Origin: Actinoplanes oblitus
Lineage (GTDB): Bacteria > Actinomycetota > Actinomycetes > Mycobacteriales > Micromonosporaceae
Assembly (NCBI RefSeq): GCF_030252345.1
Contig: NZ_CP126980.1
Coordinates: forward strand, 9,495,501 to 9,559,500
Length of the DNA: 64,000 nt
Reading direction: 5' to 3'
Of the stretch, positions 27,779 to 35,220 are shown one piece after another; positions within the stretch are counted from its first letter, which is position 1, and each line of letters opens with the position of its first letter. Below the pieces are notes generated by a model that saw nothing but the letters and a program-made list of their open reading frames with translations, made no database searches and was not told where the DNA came from. The translations under genes and the position numbers were made by a program.

Positions 27779-28558
27779 GTGCGAGGCGGACTGGACGACG
27801 CGCTCGACAAGCTTGCTCGTCGCGACGAGCTGCGGCGGCGCGCGACCGGTGAGAGTCCGGCGACACCTCCCGCCGTGACCGAGCTGGTCGAGGCGATCGC
27901 CGCGGTGGTCGCCAAGCATCCGAGCCTGGCCGTCACGGTCGGGGTCGAGGGTGTCGGCGACCCGGTGCTGCTCCAGTTCGCCTTCGCCGGCGGCACGGTG
28001 CAGGTCAGGGCGGACCGCCCGTCGGCCGACCGGCCGCCGGCGGCGGCGCCGGGCCGGATGCACGCCGACTTCGAGATCCACGTCGAGGATCCGGAGCCAC
28101 CACCGCGCGGCAGCCACGACGACCAGGACCGGTTCGGCCCCACGGACTACGACTACGCCGGGCCGCCCGCCGCGGAGCGGCCGTTCGTGGCGCCGCAGTC
28201 CCCGCCCCCGCCGCCGGCCGCCTATGCGCCGCCGCCGGTGCCCCCGTTCACTCCCCCCGCGTCGCACGCCGAGCCGGCCGCGCTCCACGAGCCGGTGTTC
28301 CACGAGCCCGCGTTCCAGGAGCCGGTGTTCCATGAGCCCGCGTTCCAGGAGCCGGTGTTCCATGAGCCCGCGTTCCAGGAGCCGGTGTTCCATGAGCCCG
28401 CGTTCCAGGAGCCAACGTTCCAGGAGCCGGTGCAGCTGCCGTACCAGGAGCCGGTCCCGTTCCAGGCCGGCCCGGCGGAGGAGACCGAGCTGGCCGCCCG
28501 CCGCCTCGCCGCGATGTTGCGGGACAACCCCACCCTGCTCGACGACACCCAGGCTTAG
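27779..28558 (+). CDS. Repeat-containing protein downstream of the conservon
   Basis: 259 aa from the GTG at 27779, which has AGAGGA eight bases upstream; an in-frame GTG at 27737 also has a good site and would add 14 Arg-rich residues. N-terminal ~100 residues look folded: LDDALDKLARRDELRRRATG, a helix AVTELVEAIAAVVAKHPSLA and strands AVTVGVEGVG and LLQFAFAGGTVQVRADR. Then a Pro-rich stretch, four copies of a 10-residue FHEPAFQEPV unit, and a C-terminal helix TELAARRLAAMLRDNPTLL. Its place 118 bp after the GTPase suggests a part in the same pathway. No family known to me. Confidence 0.72.
   Translation: MRGGLDDALDKLARRDELRRRATGESPATPPAVTELVEAIAAVVAKHPSLAVTVGVEGVGDPVLLQFAFAGGTVQVRADRPSADRPPAAAPGRMHADFEIHVEDPEPPPRGSHDDQDRFGPTDYDYAGPPAAERPFVAPQSPPPPPAAYAPPPVPPFTPPASHAEPAALHEPVFHEPAFQEPVFHEPAFQEPVFHEPAFQEPVFHEPAFQEPTFQEPVQLPYQEPVPFQAGPAEETELAARRLAAMLRDNPTLLDDTQA
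28291..28410 (+). repeat. Four exact-period 30-bp repeats inside a CDS
   Basis: GCCGGTGTTCCAYGAGCCCG begins at 28291, 28321, 28351 and 28381; copies differ by a single C/T. The unit encodes P-V-F-H-E-P-A-F-Q-E in frame, so copy number can change without a frameshift. Confidence 0.95.
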
Positions 28559-28572
28559 CCCATCGGGCACGG

Positions 28573-28601
28573 AAAGCGGTCGCTTACGGCGGCCGCTTTT
28601 T
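28573..28601 (+). terminator. Terminator after the repeat protein gene
   Basis: AAAGCGG ... CCGCTTTTT with an inner partly paired GTCGC/GGCGG, 14 bases past the stop codon. Confidence 0.75.
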
Positions 28602-28820
28602 CGTACGCCATGAGCACGTTCTGTAATCGCTCCGCCACGCCGCGTCAACTACTCTCCGCAGTCTCCTGATCACCCCAGGAATTCACTTCCGACCCTGCCG
28701 AAACGGGCAATCCGCGCCGGGTTTCGCCGGGTCCGAGCCGTCTGAGTTGTCTGACATGGCCCTTTCGGCCGGTTCACACAGCCGCCCGGACCGCATTCCT
28801 TGGATGACGCTGAGTAGCGC

Positions 28821-28837
28821 CGTAATGTCCTATTACG
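28821..28837. promoter_or_regulatory. Inverted repeat upstream of the polysaccharide operon
   Basis: CGTAAT-GTCCT-ATTACG: perfect 6-bp arms, 5-bp spacer, 65 bp upstream of the glycosyltransferase start. It could be an operator; the regulator is unknown. The rest of the 300-bp region before the gene shows no other feature. Confidence 0.45.
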
Positions 28838-28901
28838 TCCAAGAGCGTGGGTCATCAAGCTCCTGGAATCTCACCAACAGTGACAGGATTGGGGGGATGC
28901 G

Positions 28902-30233
28902 ATGTCGGCATCGGACGGGTGGCTCCTCGCGGTAACCGGCTATGCGGTCCTGCTGGCCTGGCCGCTCTCCACGGTGATCCTGGTCTGGTTCGCGGTCCGC
29001 TACGTCGGCACGCACCGTGCGCGGGTCGTCAACAAGGCCCTGGCCAGCGGCGACGGCAAGCCCGAGCACTTCTGGATCATCGTGCCGGCGCTCAACGAGG
29101 AGGCCGTGGTCGCCAACACCGTGAACGCGGCGCTGGGCCTGCGCGGCGCCGCCGGCACGCTGGCCCGGGTCCTGGTCGTCGACGACGGCTCGGACGACCG
29201 GACGCCCGAGGTCCTGGCCGCCATCGACCACCCCCGCCTGCACGTGATGCGCCGCGAGCTGCCCGAGGCCCGGCAGGGCAAGGGCGAGGCGCTGAACGCC
29301 GCCTACCGCTACATCGCCCGGCTCTCCGCCGAGCAGGGCATCCCGGCCGGCCGGGTGGTGCTCGGCATCATCGACGGCGACGGCCAGGGCAGCGACAACA
29401 TCCTGGTCGAGGTCGGCCGGCTGATGGGCGACACCCGGGTCGGCGCGGTCCAGGTGCAGGTCCGGATCCGCAACCGCAACAAGCTGCTCGGCGCGGTGCA
29501 GGACCTGGAGTTCGGCGCGATCGTGGACGCCTGCCAGAACATGCGGGACGCGCTGAACACCGTGGGCCTCGGCGGCAACGGCCAGTTCAGCCGGCTCTCC
29601 ACGCTGATCGCCCTGGGCAGCGCCCCGTGGTCGAGCTGCCTGGTCGAGGACATGGAGCTGGGCCTGCGGATGCACCTGCAGGGCGTGTCGATCCGCTACA
29701 CCTCGCGCGCCTCGGTCACCCAGCAGGCGGTGGTGGACATCAAGCGGCTCACCCGGCAGCGCACCCGCTGGGCGCAGGGCAACCTGCAGTGCGCGCGCTA
29801 CCTCGGCTCGCTCTTCTCCTCCGGCAACATCACCCGCGGCTCGCTGGTGGAGATCCTGCACTACCTGGTCTCGCCGTGGGCCAACGCGATCGTCGCGGTG
29901 CTGCTCTCGCTGACCGGAACTCTGGGCGCGCTGGGCCTCATGATCGGGCATCCGCTGCCGATTCTGCCCACCTGGTGGCACCTCGCCCTGAGCCTCGGCG
30001 TCTGGGTGGTGGTGACCACGTTCCCGGGTCTGGTCTGGGTGCTCGTGCACCGGGTCAAGCGCGGGGACGAGTCGACGGGCCGGATGCTGCTCGCCGCCCT
30101 GGCCTACCCGGCCTTCCTGCTCCTCGGCCTGACCGCCACCTACCGGGCGCTGGGCCGGCAGCTGACCGGCCAGCAGGCCTGGGCCAAGACCGAACGGCTC
30201 GTCGAGGAGCCGCTGGTCCTGCAGACCGCCTGA
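28902..30233 (+). CDS. Processive-type glycosyltransferase family 2, membrane protein
   Basis: 443 aa. ATG after a run of six G. One N-terminal helix (~8-28); a GT-A domain with FWIIVPALNEEAVV (~62-75), VLVVDDGSDDRTPEV (DDG, ~95-109), IIDGDGQGS (DxD-like, ~152-160), EDMELG (~249-254) and RQRTRWAQGN (QxxRW-type, ~286-295). Three or four C-terminal helices follow (~315-420). The full D, DxD, E/D, QxxRW set is that of processive synthases such as those for cellulose, hyaluronan and poly-GlcNAc. First of three genes with an epimerase and a deacetylase, so the product is probably an amino-sugar polymer. Confidence 0.88.
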   Translation: MSASDGWLLAVTGYAVLLAWPLSTVILVWFAVRYVGTHRARVVNKALASGDGKPEHFWIIVPALNEEAVVANTVNAALGLRGAAGTLARVLVVDDGSDDRTPEVLAAIDHPRLHVMRRELPEARQGKGEALNAAYRYIARLSAEQGIPAGRVVLGIIDGDGQGSDNILVEVGRLMGDTRVGAVQVQVRIRNRNKLLGAVQDLEFGAIVDACQNMRDALNTVGLGGNGQFSRLSTLIALGSAPWSSCLVEDMELGLRMHLQGVSIRYTSRASVTQQAVVDIKRLTRQRTRWAQGNLQCARYLGSLFSSGNITRGSLVEILHYLVSPWANAIVAVLLSLTGTLGALGLMIGHPLPILPTWWHLALSLGVWVVVTTFPGLVWVLVHRVKRGDESTGRMLLAALAYPAFLLLGLTATYRALGRQLTGQQAWAKTERLVEEPLVLQTA

Positions 30234-30295
30234 TCCCGCGGGCACGCTCCACCCCCTGCTCCGCCCCTCTCCCTGGTGTGAAGGAAGGCTCCCCC

Positions 30296-31477
30296 TTGTC
30301 CCTTCGCGAAGTCCACCTCATCGGCGGCACCCGGCCGGAAGCCGTCAAGCTCGCCCCGGTCGCCATCGCCTTCCGCGAGGCCGGTCTGCTCGAGCCGATC
30401 CTGCTGGCCAGCGGCCAGCACCCGACCATGGTCACCCAGGCCCTCGCCGCGTTCGGCCTGGAGCCGGACATCACCCTCACCGTGGAGCGCGCCTCCGGCA
30501 CCCAGGCCGAGCTGCTCACCGCCATGATCCAGCAGCTCGACGAGCTGTGGTCGGTACGCACCCCGGCCGCCGTGATCGTCCAGGGCGACACCACCACCAG
30601 CCTGGCCGGTGCGCTGGCCGCGTTCTGGCGGCGGATCCCGGTCGTGCACCTGGAGGCCGGGTTGCGCTCCGGTGACCTCGACTCGCCGTTCCCCGAGGAG
30701 GGCAACCGACGGCTGGTCGCCCAGGTGGCCGCGCTGCACCTGGCGCCGACGCCGCTGGCCGCGATGAACCTGCTGGACGAGAAGATCCCGGCGAGCGACG
30801 TGCTGGTCACCGGTAACACGGTGGTGGACGCGACGCTGTCGGTGGCGGCGCGCAGGTTGCCGTACGAAAATCTCGCCGTCGCCGACGCGCGGGCCGCGGC
30901 CACCGGCCGTCTCGTGCTGGTCACCGCGCACCGCCGGGAGTCCTGGGGTGAGCCGCTGGACCGGATCCTGGGCGCCGTCAAGGAGCTGATCGCCAGGTAC
31001 CCGGACATCGACGTGGTGCTGCCCAGCCACCCCAACCCAGCGGTCCGCGCGCAGGTGGACGCGGCGCTGGCCGGGGTGGAGCGGGTCACCGTCACCGATC
31101 CGCTGCCCTACCCGGACCTGGCCCGGCTGCTCTCCGAGGCCTACCTGGTGCTCACCGACTCGGGCGGGATCCAGGAGGAGGCGCCGTCGTTCGGCGTCCC
31201 GGCCCTGGTGCTGCGGGACGTCACCGAGCGCGTCGAGTCGCTGCACGCCGGCTGCGCCAAGCTGGTCGGCTCCGACCCCGACATGATCGTCACGGAGGCG
31301 TCCGCGCTGCTGGACAGCCGGATCCGCCGGGACGCGATGACCGCCGGCGGCAATCCGTACGGTGACGGCCGCGCCGCCCAGCGCACCGCCCAGGCGACCG
31401 CCGCCCTGCTCGGCCTCGCCCCCGCACCCGAAGCCATGCCCGTCCAGCAGTCCGCCGAGATCGGAGCCGTCGCCTGA
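30296..31477 (+). CDS. wecB: UDP-N-acetylglucosamine 2-epimerase (non-hydrolysing)
   Basis: 393 aa; interconverts UDP-GlcNAc and UDP-ManNAc. The TTG at 30296 is chosen because GAAGGAAGG sits eight bases upstream; an in-frame GTG at 30278 precedes that site and has none of its own. Landmarks: LIGGTRPEAVKLAPV (~7-21), VQGDTTTSLAGALAAF, HLEAGLRSGD, PFPEEGNRRLV, VTGNTVVDA, TAHRRESWG, and LTDSGGIQEEAPSFGVPALV. Starts 62 bp after the glycosyltransferase and ends in a one-base TGATG overlap with the deacetylase gene. Confidence 0.95.
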   Translation: MSLREVHLIGGTRPEAVKLAPVAIAFREAGLLEPILLASGQHPTMVTQALAAFGLEPDITLTVERASGTQAELLTAMIQQLDELWSVRTPAAVIVQGDTTTSLAGALAAFWRRIPVVHLEAGLRSGDLDSPFPEEGNRRLVAQVAALHLAPTPLAAMNLLDEKIPASDVLVTGNTVVDATLSVAARRLPYENLAVADARAAATGRLVLVTAHRRESWGEPLDRILGAVKELIARYPDIDVVLPSHPNPAVRAQVDAALAGVERVTVTDPLPYPDLARLLSEAYLVLTDSGGIQEEAPSFGVPALVLRDVTERVESLHAGCAKLVGSDPDMIVTEASALLDSRIRRDAMTAGGNPYGDGRAAQRTAQATAALLGLAPAPEAMPVQQSAEIGAVA

Positions 31478-33105
31478 TGCGCACCTCGAAGGTCACCCGA
31501 CGCACCCTGCTCGCCGGTGGCGGGGCGGCTGCCGTCGCCGCCGCTGTCGGGCTGAACACCGTGGAGGCCGACGCCTCCGTGCCCCTGCCGGTCATCAGCA
31601 CGCTGACCACCCGGACCGGCAAGGCCGCACCCGGCGCCGGCTCGGCCAAGACCCTGATCCTGTACGACACCACCGGCGACTACGGCTGGCTCGGCGAGGT
31701 CTACGCCACCCAGACGGCGAACCTGGCCTCGCACTTCGGCAGCTGGGCGGCCGCGCCGGTGGGCCGGTACAAGGCCGGCGACCTGAACGCGTACACCGCG
31801 GTGATCTACCTGGGCTCGACCTACGACGAGCCACTGCCGGACGCGTTCCTGACCGACGTGCTGGCCACCACCAAGCCGGTGACCTGGGTCTACGACAACA
31901 TCTGGCAGCTGGCCGCGAAGGCCGGCTTCACCGACCGGTACGGCTTCGCCAGCGGCACCTTCGACCTGGCCGAGGTGACCGAGGTCGGTTACAAGGGCCG
32001 GAAGCTGACCCGGAGCAGCGACAACCGGGCCGGCATCATGAACCTGCCGATCAGCGACACCACCAAGGTGCGCACGCTGGCCACCGCGGTCCGCGCGGAC
32101 AGCACCGGCTTCCCGTGGGCGGTGAGGTCGGGGAACCTCACCTACATCGGCGAGATCCCGTTCTCCTACGTCACCCACGACGACCGCTACCTGATCTTCG
32201 CGGACCTGATGTTCGACGCCGTGGGCAGCACCGCGCCGGAGCGGCACCGTGCCCTGATCCGGATCGAGGACGTCGGACCGGACGCCGACCCGGAGCAGCT
32301 CAAGGCGGTCGCCGACTTCCTGGCGGCGGAGAAGGTGCCGTTCAGCGTCGCCGTCTATCCGCGCTTCCGGGATCCGAAGGGCACCCAGAACGACGGCAAG
32401 GCGCAGGACTACACCCTGGCGGCCCGGCCGAAGGTGGTCGCCGCGCTCAAGTACATGCAGGCCAAGGGCGGCACGCTGGTCATGCACGGGTACACCCACC
32501 AGTACGGCTCGGTGGCGAACCCGTACGACGGGGTGAGCGCGAACGACTTCGAGTTCTTCCGGGCACACGTCGACGCGAACGACAGCGTGATCTACGACGG
32601 GCCGGTGGCCGAGGACTCCGCGGCCTGGGCCACCGCCCGGATGATCGCGTCCGGTGCCATCTTCGTGGCCACCGGCCTGGGCGCTCCGAAGATCTTCGAG
32701 TTCCCGCACTACGCGGCCAGCCCGATCGACTACCAGGCGGTGCACACCCTGTTCGGCAAGCGGTACGACCGGGGCCTGTACTTCCCCGGCGTGCTGACCG
32801 GCGGCAGGTACGACTTCCCCCGCCAGTTCGGGCAGTTCTTCCCGTACACGGTGCGCGACGTGTACGGCTCGGTGGTGGTGCCGGAGAACATCGGCAACGT
32901 GGAGACCGAGCCGTTCAACAACCACCCGGTCCGGCTGCCCGCCGACATCGTCGCGTCGGCCGAACGCAACCTGGTGGTCCGGGACGGCGTGGCGAGCTGC
33001 TTCTACCACGCCTACCTCGGCACCGATCACCTGACGGACCTGATCGGCGGGATCAAGGGCCTCGGCTACTCCTTCGTGAGTGCCGAGACCATGCTCAACG
33101 GCTGA
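31477..33105 (+). CDS. DUF2334 polysaccharide deacetylase-like secreted protein
   Basis: 542 aa. ATG overlapping the epimerase stop. Twin-arginine-type signal (SKVTRRTLLAGGGAAAVAAA, ~4-23). The C-terminal half has the DUF2334 pattern: ALIRIEDVGPDADPEQ (~264-279), FSVAVYPRF (~288), GGTLVMHGYTHQYG with the metal His pair (~329-342) and ENIGN (~470). The N-terminal ~230 residues resemble the glutamine-amidotransferase-like part seen in some of these proteins (TLILYDTTGDYGWLGEVYATQ). Likely trims acetyl groups from the polymer outside the cell. Ends at a strong hairpin. Confidence 0.85.
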   Translation: MRTSKVTRRTLLAGGGAAAVAAAVGLNTVEADASVPLPVISTLTTRTGKAAPGAGSAKTLILYDTTGDYGWLGEVYATQTANLASHFGSWAAAPVGRYKAGDLNAYTAVIYLGSTYDEPLPDAFLTDVLATTKPVTWVYDNIWQLAAKAGFTDRYGFASGTFDLAEVTEVGYKGRKLTRSSDNRAGIMNLPISDTTKVRTLATAVRADSTGFPWAVRSGNLTYIGEIPFSYVTHDDRYLIFADLMFDAVGSTAPERHRALIRIEDVGPDADPEQLKAVADFLAAEKVPFSVAVYPRFRDPKGTQNDGKAQDYTLAARPKVVAALKYMQAKGGTLVMHGYTHQYGSVANPYDGVSANDFEFFRAHVDANDSVIYDGPVAEDSAAWATARMIASGAIFVATGLGAPKIFEFPHYAASPIDYQAVHTLFGKRYDRGLYFPGVLTGGRYDFPRQFGQFFPYTVRDVYGSVVVPENIGNVETEPFNNHPVRLPADIVASAERNLVVRDGVASCFYHAYLGTDHLTDLIGGIKGLGYSFVSAETMLNG

Positions 33106-33121
33106 TCAGCCGACATTTCGC

Positions 33122-33153
33122 GAGGCCGCCGCCCGGGGTCGGGCGGCGGCCTC
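33122..33153 (+). terminator. GC hairpin ending the polysaccharide operon
   Basis: Perfect 13-bp arms GAGGCCGCCGCCC / GGGCGGCGGCCTC, 6-base loop, 16 bases past the deacetylase stop. It lacks a T-tract, so it is a probable rather than certain terminator. Confidence 0.65.
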
Positions 33154-33180
33154 CGGCGTACCATCACGGAGGAGACGAAC

Positions 33181-33531
33181 GTGGACGTAGTGGACTTCTG
33201 GGTGCGGTCCTGGACCTCGGACGACCCGGCCGCGGCCCGCAAGGTGCTCACCCCCGACGTCGAGACCGAGTGGAACCTGGACGCCCCGGTCGACGACGAG
33301 GAACTGCTGCAGGTGCTGCACCGGATCGCCGCCTTCGCGGACCGCGTCGAGGTGGCCGCCCGCACCGACGCGCTGGACGGCGCCGCTGTGGTCTACGACC
33401 TGGTCGCCCCGTTCGGCACCGCCCGGCTGGTCGAGTTCCTCGCCGTCGAGAACGACACCATCACCGAGGTCCGCCACGTCTACGACACCACCGCCATCGA
33501 CCGCTACTTCCCCGGCCTCTACGCCAACTAG
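33181..33531 (+). CDS. NTF2-like (SnoaL-type) small protein
   Basis: 116 aa cone-fold protein. GTG start after GGAGGAG. Pattern VDFWVRSWTSDDPAAARKVL, TPDVETEWNLDAPV, and ends VEFLAVENDTITEVRHVYDTTAIDRYFPGL, typical of SnoaL/NTF2-like domains. A catalytic or binding role cannot be assigned. Followed by a pair of palindromic repeats. Confidence 0.82.
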   Translation: MDVVDFWVRSWTSDDPAAARKVLTPDVETEWNLDAPVDDEELLQVLHRIAAFADRVEVAARTDALDGAAVVYDLVAPFGTARLVEFLAVENDTITEVRHVYDTTAIDRYFPGLYAN

Positions 33532-33549
33532 CCCGTCAAGATCAGTCTC

Positions 33550-33665
33550 GGCTGGCCGTGACGGTGGTATCCGGGGCGCCGACACCACCCTGAGCACCAG
33601 CCGCAAGAACCCGGCTGGCCGCGACGGTGGCATCCAGGGCGCCGACACCACCCTGAGCACCAGCC
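33550..33665. repeat. Two 53-bp palindromic repeats, same family as 10751-11219
   Basis: Units 33550-33602 and 33613-33665, 63 bp apart start to start. Each opens GGCTGGCCGYGACGGTGGYA and closes GACACCACCCTGAGCACCAG-CC, giving ~22-nt imperfect arms around CCRGGGCGCC-type loops. The step of 63 bp and the arm sequences match the array at 10.8-11.2 kb. The pair lies between the convergent NTF2-like and hydrolase genes and may act as a terminator. Confidence 0.88.
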
Positions 33666-33695
33666 GCAAGGTCCTGACTCGCCGCCCCGTGATGG

Positions 33696-34457
33696 CTAGC
33701 CGGCGGGGGTCGGCAACGCCCGCTCGAGCAGCGCGAACAGCGCCTCCCAGTGCCGCCGCTCGGCCCCCTCGTGATACATCGCCGTATCGGACATGGTGAA
33801 CCCGTGCGGCGCTCCCTCGTACAGCTCCGACGTATAGGTCACCCCGGCCTCGCGCAACGCACTCTCCAGCGTCGCGATGTGCTCCGGCGTCATCGACCCG
33901 TCATTGTCCGCGTGTCCGAAATAGACCTCGCCGGTGATCGCGCCGACCCCCCGGTGCGGGCTGTCCGGGCCGTCGGCCACCACCCGGCCGGCGTGGAAGC
34001 TGGCCAGCACCGCGAGCCGGTCCGGCAGCGCGGAGATCGCGATCAGGGCGTTCCGCCCGCCCATGCAGTAGCCGACGATCCCGGCCGGTCCGGCCGCCAC
34101 GCCCTCCTGAGCGGCCAGAAAGTCCAGGTAAGCGGCGGTGTCGGCGATCAGCCGCGGCGGGGTGAGCGCCTGCATCATCGGCATCAGCCGGCCGAACGCC
34201 GCGCCGCGCTTGTCCGCGTCGATCAGCTCGTCCGGCTCCACCAGCGGGCTGCGCCGGCTGCGGTACAGGATGTTGGGGACCAGGACCGCGTACCCCCGCT
34301 CGGCGATCCGGTCGGCCATCTCGCGCAGTCGCGGCCGGAGGCCGAAGGCGTCCATGAACATCAGGATCCCGGGGTACGGCCCGGGCCCGTCCGGCGTCAC
34401 GAGGTACGCGTCGGCCGTCCCGTCCGCGGCCGGTACATCGACCGAAGCCTGCCGCAT
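33696..34457 (-). CDS. Dienelactone hydrolase family protein
   Basis: 253 aa alpha/beta hydrolase. ATG at 34457 after GAGGAGACGGAG; an earlier ATG nine codons upstream is possible. Landmarks: PGILMFMDAFGLRPRLREMADRIA (oxyanion region), nucleophile motif GIVGYCMGGRNALI with Cys (GxCxGG), acid in EVYFGHADNDGSM and His in YEGAPHGFTM. The Cys nucleophile puts it with dienelactone hydrolases. Divergently arranged with a TetR gene 89 bp away, its likely regulator. Confidence 0.9.
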   Translation of the reverse strand: MRQASVDVPAADGTADAYLVTPDGPGPYPGILMFMDAFGLRPRLREMADRIAERGYAVLVPNILYRSRRSPLVEPDELIDADKRGAAFGRLMPMMQALTPPRLIADTAAYLDFLAAQEGVAAGPAGIVGYCMGGRNALIAISALPDRLAVLASFHAGRVVADGPDSPHRGVGAITGEVYFGHADNDGSMTPEHIATLESALREAGVTYTSELYEGAPHGFTMSDTAMYHEGAERRHWEALFALLERALPTPAG

Positions 34458-34546
34458 CTCCGTCTCCTCTGCCCCATTCGTCATGATCGGGGCGACCCTA
34501 GCATCGGCTGACGGTTTTGCCGCCGGAACGTCGTATTCTCATCCGC

Positions 34547-35104
34547 ATGGCCACCCGGCTGCGTGCGGATGCCCGCCGAAATCGAGCGGCCCTGCTCACC
34601 GCAGCCCGCGAGGTCTTCGCGGAGCAGGGCCTGGACGCGTCGCTGGACGAGATCGCCCGGCGTGCCGGGGTCGGCAACGCCACCCTCTACCGCCGCTTCC
34701 CCAGCCGCCGGCACCTGATCGCCGAGGTCTTCGCCGCCCACATGACGGCCGCGGTCCGCCTCGCCGACCAGGCGCTGGAGCACCCCGACCCGTGGGCCGC
34801 GTTCGTCGGCTACCTGACCCGGGTCTGCGAGCTGCAGGCGACCGACCGGGGTCTGGCCGAGCTGCTGGTCACCAGCGCCTTCGACGACGACGAGCGGCTG
34901 TCCGCGCTGCGGGCCGCCGCCCAGCAGCGCGCGGTGGACGTGCTGCTCCGGGCGCAGCGGGCCGGCCGGCTGCGCGGCGACTTCACCCGGCACGACCTCT
35001 GGCTGGTGATGATGGCGAACGCCGGGGTCAACCGGCACGCCACCGACCCGAACGCCTGGCGCCGTCAGTTGTCCCTGCTCCTGGGCGGTCTGGCGACTCG
35101 GTAA
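34547..35104 (+). CDS. TetR family regulator
   Basis: 185 aa. ATG at 34547; no clear ribosome site, and a TTG ten codons earlier is also in frame. HTH in the first 50 residues: RAALLTAAREVFAEQGLDAS, LDEIARRAGVGNATLYRRFP, SRRHLIAEVFAAHM. The C-terminal ligand domain has WAAFVGYLTRVCELQATDRGLAELL, resembling regulators of the SACE_7040 type. Probably controls the divergent hydrolase. Confidence 0.9.
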   Translation: MATRLRADARRNRAALLTAAREVFAEQGLDASLDEIARRAGVGNATLYRRFPSRRHLIAEVFAAHMTAAVRLADQALEHPDPWAAFVGYLTRVCELQATDRGLAELLVTSAFDDDERLSALRAAAQQRAVDVLLRAQRAGRLRGDFTRHDLWLVMMANAGVNRHATDPNAWRRQLSLLLGGLATR

Positions 35105-35124
35105 CCGGCCGGTCACGGTGCGGC

Positions 35125-35163
35125 TTTTAAGGATGTTTAAGGCTTGCGCCGGAGACCCTTAAG
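35125..35163 (+). promoter_or_regulatory. CTTAAG-type motif cluster upstream of the chitinase
   Basis: TTTTAAGG (35125-35132) and GTTTAAGG (35135-35142) are direct repeats ten bases apart, one helical turn; CCCTTAAG (35156-35163) is the same motif inverted. They lie 58-96 bp upstream of the chitinase start, suitable for an operator or activator site. Confidence 0.5.
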
Positions 35164-35220
35164 ACGGCTTCGACGAACAATCGCTGACGTCCCGTTCCCG
35201 GTGATTGATCGGAGCCTCCC

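Noticed and set aside
28847..31477. 876-codon open frame spanning GT2 and the epimerase
   Set aside because: Only its C-terminal 393 codons are the epimerase; the rest is an out-of-frame shadow of GT2. TTG 30296 with GAAGGAAGG gives the real start.
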